DNA of 64,000 nt from Juglans regia (lineage: Eukaryota > Streptophyta > Magnoliopsida > Fagales > Juglandaceae), in NCBI RefSeq assembly GCF_001411555.2, contig NC_049910.1, positions 35,875,250 to 35,939,249 on the forward strand, read 5' to 3'. Every line of letters starts with the position of its first letter. Position 1 is the first letter of the stretch. Positions 54,580 to 64,000 of this stretch are shown here, piece after piece. The notes below the pieces were generated by a model. It saw only the letters and a list, made by a program, of their open reading frames with translations. It was not told where the DNA came from and made no database searches. The position numbers and the translations under genes are program-made.

Positions 54580-54798
54580 TCAACATCCAAACATAGCCTT
54601 TAGTGTCTTCCCGATAAACTTTGGTCTTGTGAGGAGGGGCTTCCCTGTCGAGATGTCCTTCACAGAGACAAAATTGCCATGAAATTCAAAATAGTAGAAA
54701 TTATCACTACAAAATTGGGAAACTGAGATCAAATCTTTTATTATACTGGAAACATGAAGTAGATTTTGAAGTAAAAAGAAAAAAGAATGAGAGAACAA
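54580..54798 (-). mobile_element. Copia pre-integrase fragment, duplicate
   Basis: A 219-base piece identical in translation to the left end of the copia remnant at 30904-32110 (IKDLISVSQF, DISTGKPLL). Homology to that remnant stops at 54799, which is the right edge of the A/C duplication. Confidence 0.85.
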
Positions 54799-56435
54799 AG
54801 AAAAAATGGTTGCTCTAATTATTGTAGAAAAAGATGAGTAATAAAAATGGACATATCAAAAGGTTGTGCAAACTTGTGTTTGGAGAAGATAATCTTTCAA
54901 GTATTTAGGCTCTAGCATCAAGTTTGACTTTTACAATGAGAAACAATATCTTGGGAGTATCTATGTAAATAAAGGAAAAAAAATGGAAAATATATATAGA
55001 TGATTCCTTGAAATAAGTATTCTTATTCATACACTCACATGAACTTTGATATTGATAAACTTATGCGGTATGAACAACCATTGTGATTGTCACAAATAAG
55101 AGTGTATTTTATTTTTTGGCTATGTGAGTGACACTATGCTTGGACTTGTGAATTGTGATGCACTTAGGCATGTTCATTAACTTGATGATTATAAAAATAA
55201 ATAAAAAATAAAACAAGGGGAAAAGAATTCTCGAAAATAGGTTTTTTGGGTCAATTAGTTTTAATTTTTTATTTATTTATTTGTTTTTTGGTTGGTTATC
55301 TGGTCCATGTCAAGTTTTGTTTATTTTACCTTCTTATGCATAAGTCTGGAACTGGTGGTTGTTTATTTGAGAGTGGGTCTCTGTTTTAATGGCTTAAGTC
55401 CCAGTGGGACATTAAGATATGTACTCGTGCATGACATGGGAAGTCACTTGGTGACTTAAGTAATATAGCATGTGATAGACCCACACGACCCAGACCCCCA
55501 AAACCCCCCGATACTCTCTCTCACCCACACCCACAACACTCTCACTCTTCGTGTGCCCTAGCCGAACCCCCTATTCTCAATCATATCATATTCGAGTTCT
55601 TCGAGGATTAGTAATCACAGAGACTTTCTCGCCTACATGGTAAGTACCATATACTCTTCCTTTATCTTACTTAGGGCTTAGTTATGCACTAATTTTGGAA
55701 TTTTCTTATGGTGTGATTGTGAGGTGTCGGCATCGTATATTGGGTTTCAGATTGGATTTTATTTTTAGTTGGGTTGTCTATATTTGCTCTAGTAATAGGT
55801 ATATCCTAATTTTCATGAATTGAGGATGGTTTTTATGTGGGTTACGACATTGTTCATCTCGGTTTCAAGTAGTGCCTACCAAGTGTTTGATTTTTTGTTT
55901 CAACCAAGTTGTCTTAATCATTTGCTCATTGTTTGACATGCATTCATTCTCATACATTATGTTTATCAAAATGCATGGTTGAGTTAAGATTAGAGAGAGT
56001 TTTTGTAGTGTCAAATCATAATCTTTCTTAGTGTCCTCATCTCGACACACATAGGCTTGGTATTTATTCTTTTGATTCTGATGAGGATGAGCTTTAAGCC
56101 ATGACAGATTTGTGACAAAAAGGGAGACATTTAAGTGTGTTGCTGATAGGGAGTTGAATGAATTTTTAGAGTAGATATTAGAGGAGCAGATTAAGTGATT
56201 TTTTTAGTATTGTGAATTTATGGAGAAATAGAGTAAGTGTGTTGCTGATGGAGAGTTGAATGTTTTTTGTGAAGGATGAGTAAAAAGTGAGGGGGAGTAG
56301 CAGCAGCAAGAGGCAGGAGTTTAAGTTTACGTTATTTTAGTTCGGAAATTGTTTTGCTTATTTTGGGATGTAATCTAGCTAAACAATGTCTTGATTTCTT
56401 ACTTAATAAACATGATTATTACTTATGACTAGAAC
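54799..56435. other. Unassigned region
   Basis: No recognised protein. At 55486-55639 there is a C-rich leader-like stretch ending ATG-GTAAGTACC, which looks like a first exon with a splice donor. At 56130-56260 a unit containing AAGTGTGTTGCTGAT is repeated about 97 bases apart. The whole could be part of a decayed retrotransposon whose polypurine-like end is near 57330. Confidence 0.4.
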
Positions 56436-57142
56436 TAGGGGTGTAAACTCAAACCAAAAAATCAGAAAACCAGACCGGACCTGACCAATTTTACCGGTTT
56501 TGAACTGGTCCGGTCTGGAACCGATTTTTAAAATCTAAAAACCGGCCGGTTTCGGTCCGGTTCCGGTTCCAGAATTTTTTGGACCGGACCGGACAGGTTG
56601 ATTAAAAAAAATAAAAAATAATATTTTTATATATAAGTTTTATACAAAATATTTTTTATATATATTAAATATTAATGTATATAAGTTTTATATATAATGT
56701 ATAATTATAAATTTTTATGTGAAATTTATATATATAATATATATAATTATATATATTCATATATGAAATAATTTCTTATTATAATTTATAAATTATTACA
56801 TAAAATGTTAATACTAAATCACTAAAAGTTTATAACTAATACTAATATATAACTTATAATTATATCAATAGTCTAATATAGTCTAATATATTAATAAAAG
56901 TATAAAACAGTTTTTTTTTTTTTTTTTTTATAAACAAATTTATAATGACAAATTGTGAAACTTACATTTTAAAAAAACCGAAAAACCGGACCGGACCGAA
57001 CTGGAAACCGGTAAAACCGGAAGTACCGGTTTAGGAGGATAACCGGTGCGTAATCGGTTTTGAAAAATACAAAACCGGTACATACCGGTTCGGTCCTAGA
57101 TTTTATCCAAAACCGAACCGAACCGGACCGGTTACACCCCTA
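56436..57142. mobile_element. hAT MITE with perfect 8-bp target duplication
   Basis: Ends TAGGGGTGTAAAC and GGTTACACCCCTA are typical hAT termini. ACTAGAAC stands at 56428-56435 and again at 57143-57150. Subterminal arrays of ACCGGTTTT/AACCGGAC flank an AT-rich core. No transposase. 707 bp. Confidence 0.92.
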
Positions 57143-60100
57143 ACTAGAACAAAATTTTAGTAGGATTAGATTACATCTAACCTTTAGTTTTGTTGAGACT
57201 AATTTCAATTAATGTTCTATGTCATTTCTTCTTATTACTGGATTGAGAATTTCTTCACGAGATCTTGATCTGCTAGTTGTTTTTGTTTTAGGTACATACT
57301 ACATTCATCAAACAGATTTTTGTCACCAATCCGCCAAAGGGAGAGATTGTAAATGCTAGATTTTGGCTAGGACTAGGTGACTAGATGAATAAAAATTATT
57401 TAATGCTTTGTAAGTCGAATGAATATAAATCACTTTGATTTTATCTATAAACATTTGAAGTGTATGTAGAAATTATTAAATAATGTTTTAAATAAGTCAA
57501 GTGTGTGTATCCAAAGTTCAAGCAGTATGGAATTATCTAGTTGAATGCAAACTATATCTACTGAGAAGACTTAGGGTCAAGTGTCAACATACGTGTCAAC
57601 AGATTCGTTCCCAACAAAGTTCTACTGCAAATCAAATATTGATCAAAATATTAATGATGGGGATCTCGGCTGGGTGATTGATCTTTGATTAGTTATTTTC
57701 TCAGAGTTTGAAAATATTGGAGAGTGAACCAAGTGCATAAGTGTAGAAAATGCATGGAGAGATGCGACAGATAAGAAATTGATTTTGAGGGAAAACTAAA
57801 AGTGAGGAGGTTTAGGGCATGAGAAACGGAACCCACTTCAAAGAACCAACAACAAGAAAATAAAATGAAATCGAAAAGAGAAGAGTAACGTGGGAGAGAG
57901 GGATGCAAGAAAAAACTGAAACTGAAATGTGAAAGAGAGGGAGAAAGAAACGGGAGCTGACGAAGAAGACACTAACCTCCAAAATGGCGCCATTTCAATA
58001 CTCCCAAAGAAAAGGCTGGGCCTTGCTCACGGTCTGGGCTTCATAAAACACTGGGCCTTACATGTAGGGAAGGCATCCATACCATGTGCTCATATGGCTG
58101 GTTGCATGTGTTGTTTGGACGAGAATATGGCCTAAAAATTGTCATGTTTGCCCCATATGCCGAGCCCAAGAAAAAAAAAATCAGGTCGTAGGGCTTCCAT
58201 GCTGTCTGATAAGTGAACAGATTATGATGGATCTGGGTTCCGTTCAAGATTTCCACATCAATATCTATATAAATATATATATATATATATATATAAATAT
58301 ATATTTTTATTCATGAGCTTTGTCATTCATTTAATGGGGCTTCGTACATTATTGTACAGACTTCAACAAGGTCTTTTATTTTTTATTTTTATAGGAGGTA
58401 CTGTATCAGTATGGCAAGAACTGCTCACGCTATTATTGAACTCCTCTGGAAAGGCTGTTATCTTCAGTGTTACTACATTTAAATGAACATTGGTCATGCA
58501 ATCTGTAGCCTTTATGAATCTGCTTAAGTGGTGTCGGTGGTGTGTAATCTCTCTCTCTCTCTCTCTCTCTCTGTGTAATATGCCGTACACATTTTTGCCA
58601 ATGTTCCAACCTGGAAGATGACATTTGATTATTGAACTTTTCTTGTACAGTACGATTTCGAGAAAAAGATGCATCCATGCCATACCATGTTGGCACTTGG
58701 CATACAGCACTTCCTTTGTTTTGTTTGCTAATTTTGGCAATGATTGGGGTTCATGCAAAGCTAATAAAGAATTTATTTTGTGACATGACAATGAAGTTGG
58801 TGATATGCCAGCCAACGAAGCCTTAATGCCCACCTGCAATGCCAAAATGTGTCCTAAACTTTCAATGATGTCTGCCCATTCAATGACCCTACTTTCAATA
58901 AATCTCAAAGGAGACAGGTGAAACCAGCACATGGCATGCTTCATAGAATCTCACATAAAATCTTTTAAATTGTCTTTACTTGCTATAACACTTGAACGAG
59001 CACTAGTTCTGCAGTCACCATTTTAAGCGACTCTTGTTCTGCATTTTCCTGTTCATAACCATTCCCAGCTGGAAAAGCTTAACTTAAAGCTTGGAGTATG
59101 AGCCAGTGATTTGACTCCGAGCCTTTTGCCTTTTGGTTCTATACTCCTATCCTTTTCTCCAATACCTCATTCCCCACATGAGGAACATATCCTTTTATGA
59201 ATCTGTCCTTTGAACAGGCAGCATATTCACTAATTTTATATTGCAATGGTTATAATTTCTGAGTTTCTAAGCAACTGCATGTAGAGTTCTATACCTATTG
59301 TTCAAGTTTAGCTTTTTGCTTTATTTTGCTGAAAAGTCGATCATTCTGCTGCTTTATTTCAATAAAAATGGAAGGTGTGCCAACAGTATGATGTGGGGTG
59401 CGATTATGCAACTGTCTATAGAGAGGACACTAAACACCTTACAGTTATTTATTATTTTATTATTATTTTTTACTATTATTTATTACTATTTAATATTTTA
59501 TTATTATTTTTTCACTATTATTTATAAAATATATGAGAATACCTCATTGTCCAAACGCAACCTTAGCTAGCAATTGATCACCAACTAAAAGTGGGTAGGT
59601 TGTAGTTTAGTTGAAGAAGAGACTAGATTTAATCAGGGTGCCATAAACAAAGCTTAGGACCTTAGGTGCCATAGATAAAACTTCACACTAAATCAGCTTT
59701 GCCAATTGAGTAATGCATGCTCAAGTAGAGCTCTCTGATACAAAAATACAAGTTGAGAAAAAGCTCCTGTTTATCTTGTTTTGTAAAATTCCTGAGCCTT
59801 TAATAGAGTTGCATGGATTTTATTATGTGAAACGTCTTTTTTGACATTCTTCAAAGCTAGGAAACTGAACTGAAGACTTTCAAGGGGTCTGGTACTCAGG
59901 TTTCACCACATTGGCTGAAATGGGCTTCAGAGCCATTATACATTTGTCTACTTTCAATATTTAGATCGATGTTAAATAGGTGTAAACTAAAGTAAATCTG
60001 GGTTCTTGTCATTTATGTTCTGCAATTATGATCCAAAATGAGAAATAGCTCAGTCCTCTACTCCTTTGTATTGCACTCGTGGCTTGCAATTTTGTCAGAA

Positions 60101-60676
60101 TCCATAATAAATAGGTCTACCAAAAAGATTAAGAAAATTCCAAAAACCTGTTGGGTTTGTTTTGAAGCTTGCCTAGCCCCAGCCAAGATATTTGGGAAGA
60201 TTTGGTGAGTGTACGGCACTGAGTAGGGTCAGCTCTGTCTTGTAATATGAACCTATCATTATTTTATTATTTGATGAAGGAACACAGCTGCATAAATGAA
60301 CAAAGACTCAAAACGCCCATTCCATGCTCTAGTTCCAACATGAATATCTCACACCAAGACCACTCATTAATGAGTGACGAATTTGTTGGGATGGATCTAT
60401 CTATTTATTGGACTACTACTGAGTAATTGAATAAAAAGCATGGCAGAAGGGTAACAGCACAGGGTAGGAGTTTAGCATCTTCTGATCATTAAAGTGATCT
60501 GGGTGGCTACCAACCAAAACAAAACGTGATCACGAATGATGATGCATTGCCATTGGCTTAAGTTATTAGAAGAGAGTTATCCAAAATTCATGGTTTCGAA
60601 AGTCGATGTGCACATTTAATAGTGCAATAGGCAGTAACTAATTTAGATTATCTTTCATAATCTTCTTAGATAATCT
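57143..60676. other. Spacer without a supported gene
   Basis: Near 57325-57360 CCGCCAAAGGGAGAGATTG followed by TGTAAATGC resembles a copia polypurine tract and LTR start, but no second LTR was found. There is an (AT)n tract at 58274-58300 and (CT)n at 58549-58572. At 59440-59540 lies a TTCACTATTATTTAT run. Otherwise nothing recognised on either strand. Confidence 0.55.
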
Positions 60677-61265
60677 TGTTGTGAAATGTTATATAAAACA
60701 CACGATATCAATAATGATAAATAAAGTAAAAGTAATATAATCAATAACACGACGCACAATATATGTGGTTCGGCAAATTATCTACGTCCACAGAGCTGCA
60801 GAAATCTTATTAATCAAAAGAGATTACAATCACTCAATCTCAACTCATACTCTTTAGGACTTTTTTACTTTCTCACACAATATGTACTCACTAGACAATT
60901 GTTCTCTCTCAAATATACTTTAGACCGTCCAATACAAGTCTAATATGATATATTTATAGTGAGTGATGTTGGAAATCATAATCTGATAGAAACTGCGTAC
61001 TTCGCTCAAGCGGAATATCGAGCGCGACTCGAGCGAACAACCAAATGAACATTGGCTCGAACAGAATGTCGAGCGAGTGTCGAGTGAACACGTGTCTCGC
61101 TCAAGCGGAGTATCGAGCGGGACTCAAGCGAACTCTCAGACTTGATCTTTGCTCGAACGGTACGTCAAGCGATGTCGAGCAAACTTTGGCTTGAGCCAAC
61201 TATCGAGCCAACTTTCAGCAAACATTTTTTCAGTTCTAAAATCAGACTCCACATATATCCCAACA
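60677..61265. mobile_element. Solo LTR with 5-bp target duplication
   Basis: 589 bp beginning TGTTGTGAAATG and ending TATCCCAACA, flanked by AATCT at 60672-60676 and 61266-61270. It contains a plant-LTR-like leader (TGGTTCGGCAAAT) and, at about 61005-61215, a degenerate tandem array of CGCTCAAGCGGAATATCGAG-like units. No internal coding region is attached, so the internal part was lost by LTR-LTR recombination. Confidence 0.85.
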
Positions 61266-62083
61266 AATCTTTTCAGATGCATTCTGTATATTGATAGTGA
61301 AAAGATCCACCCTGTAGGTGTCAAGTCGAGTAAAACATATATGAGTCAATTCTAACTAAACTCATTTAGTTAAAAGGATCATACCTCTCAGCTATAATTA
61401 ACTAATCTTGTATTAAATTGGCTTTGGATTTGTGAGTTGAAACAAAAAAATATAGCTCTAAATGTCGCATGTTATGTTCAAGTTATGTCAAATCAAGCTT
61501 TGGTTATATATGAGTTAATCACAATCTCACTTGTTTAAATAAACGAATCAAACTCATCAATCTTAATTCATTAATTTCTTATCAGATTCACGGATCTTGT
61601 TAAGATTTATTAGGCCTAACCAAATGTATCACATGTTTCTTAAGACATCCCCTTTTGATTTGACAACATTAATCGGATAAGGTTAGATGACTGACTATAG
61701 ACAACATTGTCAATCAATTGGCTACTGTTAGGGTTAGGTAGTATCTAACAATCAATCATAAGCCAATATATAGATACCATTACTTTATAAATCTGTTTGT
61801 TCTTCCTTTTGTTGTTTTGAGTACGAGTACGATTTCCTTTTGTACTTTTATGGGTTTTTTTTTATTATTATTATACAGTTTAATTTGTTCTTTGGCATAG
61901 ATTCAATAAATAAATAAATAAATAAAAATATTTCGTCATATTATAAATATATTTTTATTATAAAATAAATTTATCGTATAAAATATAAATTTATTTTTAT
62001 GAAAACTTTTTAAAAAATATGTGCTTACGAACATACACATGCATTTAGATTTCATCTCTTAGAATTTTAGCCTATTTATACAA

Positions 62084-62257
62084 AGAGTAATATTACATAC
62101 AGTCCTCAAATAGAAATTATATTACAAGTCTAGTTAATTGTATCTTTAAAATTTTTCAAAGTTACAATAATATCCTTATTAAAATGGTAATTTTTTCTAT
62201 TTAATGAAGGGTTTACACATTCAATCTCTATTTAGAGATTGCAAATAAAATTTCTCT
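62084..62257. mobile_element. MITE cluster copy a
   Basis: Ends AGAGTAATATTACATACAGT and, inverted, AGAGAAATTTTATTTGCAAT; contains AAAATTACAATAATATC-like and ATTTAATGAAGGGTTT motifs shared with the next two copies. Confidence 0.65.
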
Positions 62258-62801
62258 TATACAAAATAGACTATCTTAAAGATCATTTCTAATACGCAAA
62301 AAATATGAAATATGAAATTAATGATATTGAATCATTGAAAAGCTAGATTCATATATTGCAATCTTTAAATTTTTTTATTAAATTTTTATTTTGGGTGAAA
62401 TAGTGAGAAGGGGAAGGGGTGGCATGGGCCCCAATGGTCTGTAAAAATTTTCTATTTTATTTCAAAAAATTAAATTATTTTTCTTCTAAAACTTATAATA
62501 TTTTAGATGAAATATATTTAACCAAAATCCTTACATTCATTGAATAGTTAGCTATGTGATATATAATTGCGCTATTTAATTTTTTTTTTAAATATATGCT
62601 ACTGCTCTACATTATTCAATAAAATACAAAACCTTTTTTTACAGTTTACATATATTATCTATTTTTTTTAATTCTTATATAAATCGTTTTTCATAGTTCA
62701 ACCTCACCTTTTAATTACAATGTACGAATAACTTTGATATAAAATTATCAGTATTCATGAAAAAATATAAATTTAAAATTTATTTCTTTCTTATTTTTTA
62801 A

Positions 62802-62975
62802 AGAGAAATATTTTGTATAGTTTCCATTTAGGGATTATATGTGCAAGTCTAATTAATTTTATTTTTAAAATTTTTTAAAATTACAATAATATCATTTTTA
62901 AAATGGTATTTTTTTTCTATTTAATGAAGGGTTTGTACATGTAATTCTCATTTGAGGACTGCAAATAAAATTTCT
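62802..62975. mobile_element. MITE cluster copy b
   Basis: Same family: AGAGAAATATTTTGTATAGT at the left, ACTGCAAATAAAATTTCT at the right, with ATTTAATGAAGGGTTTGTAC inside. About 720 bases from copy a. Confidence 0.65.
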
Positions 62976-63014
62976 TATTTTTAAAATTAAACTATTTATT
63001 TTACTATTTATTTT

Positions 63015-63195
63015 AGAGTTAGTCTATATACAATTCCCAAATAAGAACAGCTCATACAAACACATACAGTTATGTTTAAAAAAAATTAAAATTACAATAA
63101 TATCTTTTTTTAAATAATATTTTTTCTTATTTTCTTCTCATTCATTAATAAAACTACAAACATAATCCCTCACTCAAGACTATAAATAAAATTTC
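63015..63195. mobile_element. MITE cluster copy c (diverged)
   Basis: AGAGTTAGTCTATATACAAT at the left and ACTATAAATAAAATTTC at the right; AATTACAATAATATC inside. More diverged than a and b. Confidence 0.55.
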
Positions 63196-63600
63196 TTTTT
63201 ATTCTATAACTACAAACTTATAATCCTGATTGGTCTCCCTGTTAGCGAGTTTTTTATTAAATAAATATTATAATTTTTCTAAACATTTTTATAAAATACA
63301 ATAAATAATTTAATTTTTAAAATAAATAATATATTAAAAAATTATATTTTATTTAATTTTTTTCCTTTTTATCTCCTCTGTAACAAAACCAGGCCTTAAG
63401 ACTTGTATTCGGATCACGTAGTCGAGCGGTCTCCGACAAAGAAGGCTAAAATGGAAGTTATCCCGAAAGGATTTTGACTTGTTTTACATATTTGTCTGTA
63501 TCATTTCTCTTTTTAATTAAGCGTTCCCCGCAAAGCCCAACTACGTTCGGCCCCAGCAATTTCTTTCTTTTTTTGTTAAACTTTTCCTAAAAAAATTGTG

Positions 63601-64000
63601 TAGTTCTTTAACTTCTCCATCCTCTCTCGTCTCTGCTTCTCTCTCATGCAGCTTTGTGAGAGCGAGGGAAACAACTGCAGGGCGTAAGAGCCTGTACATG
63701 TAATCAAAGGCTTCATCTTTACCAGTCGTATATGGATTTTCATGATGAAGTTTCGAGTTTTGGGTTCGTCAAGATCTGTCCTTGCTGTAACCTGCAGGCT
63801 TAAGCCACATGCATAAAGGTATGCTTCTGTTCTAACTTTCTGGTTTTTGTTAATGAAATGTTGGGTTTTGTCATAAATATGTGAATGCTTTGTGGAATAT
63901 GTTAATGGGTGGGAGATCAAATGAGCTTGTGGTTTCCTTTTTATATTGGATTTAAGCCATGGAACTCTTCTGGGTCATGTATTAAACTTTGAGGACGTGA
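63601..64000 (+). other. Possible 5' leader and first intron of a forward-strand gene
   Basis: A pyrimidine-rich stretch (63600-63650) is followed by sequence with several ATGs and a good splice donor, AAG-GTATGC at 63818-63823. The main coding region would start beyond the window. Could also be non-coding. Confidence 0.35.
63732..63803 (+). CDS. Short ORF, possible upstream ORF (23 codons)
   Basis: ATG at 63732 opens a 23-residue frame with the Cys-rich end FVKICPCCNLQA and stop TAA at 63801-63803, just upstream of the splice donor. Its composition is unlike the AT-rich surroundings. It would be a regulatory upstream ORF if the region is a 5' leader. I cannot tie it to a known conserved-peptide group. 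Confidence 0.3.
   Translation: MDFHDEVSSFGFVKICPCCNLQA

Larger units (their letters stand above)
61266..63600. other. AT-rich spacer with MITE cluster
   Basis: No protein gene recognised. Holds the three related MITE copies listed separately and a diverged CCTGATTGG...CCAGG MITE at about 63223-63396. Confidence 0.65.

Noticed and set aside
56090..56340. Possible coding exon with KGRH-like text
   Set aside because: Multiple stops in each frame and no recognisable domain; more likely decayed repeat.
58363..58944. 193-codon open frame on the reverse strand
   Set aside because: It runs through the (CT)n tract, which yields an Arg-Glu repeat, and shows no domain or plausible start context. Probably chance openness.

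Overview
The window looks like nuclear DNA of a woody dicot, most probably a Juglandaceae species (walnut, hickory or pecan). The basis is the 11S seed-globulin gene copies, whose leader and acidic-chain text resemble tree-nut 11S allergen genes of that family; GT-AG introns; AT-rich spacers full of (AT)n and (CT)n microsatellites; and dense copia, gypsy and MITE content. The species call is inference from gene family, not a search result. One 100-base run of N (16704-16803) marks a scaffold join, so layout across it is provisional.

Left part (1-26.6 kb). A segment of about 8 kb occurs twice in direct orientation, at 1-7993 and 18628-26641. Each copy holds a copia LTR, a legumin promoter with a pseudogenised 11S globulin, a broken reverse-strand alkenal/double-bond reductase gene, and a hAT-like MITE. 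Between the copies lie the 3' terminal exon of a TRM11-like tRNA guanine methyltransferase (8695-9252), an apparently intact three-finger C2H2 zinc-finger repressor gene (11573-13003), 3.5 kb of AT-rich spacer with a long perfect-looking hairpin, a gene fragment, the gap, and a decayed reverse-strand copia element.

Middle part (27.3-54.8 kb). A reverse-strand gene related to S26 signal peptidases (mitochondrial inner-membrane protease-like) is present three times: copy A (28027-29683, frameshifted), copy B (41601-43414) and copy C (51540-53333), the last two with intact reading frames over their core exons. In the family's catalytic positions Ser is replaced by Glu and Lys by Arg. Remnants of the reductase first exon and of its upstream spacer show that the ancestral unit was reductase 5' end plus peptidase-like gene, repeated about every 9-10 kb and then split by insertions: a young full-length copia (36315-40818), a deleted gypsy (44768-49464), a poly(A)-type retroposon (35101-35971) and several nested MITEs.

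Right part (54.8-64 kb). No confident protein gene. It holds a hAT MITE with an 8-bp target duplication, a solo LTR with a 5-bp target duplication, a three-copy MITE cluster, and at the far right what may be the 5' leader of a forward-strand gene with a short upstream ORF.

The genes do not form a pathway. The window is a tandem-duplication hotspot in which dispensable gene copies are decaying and transposons have landed repeatedly. I found no convincing novel system; the most useful leads are the catalytically substituted peptidase-like array, the localised divergence between the two 8-kb copies, the long hairpin and the duplication edge lying exactly at a MITE end.
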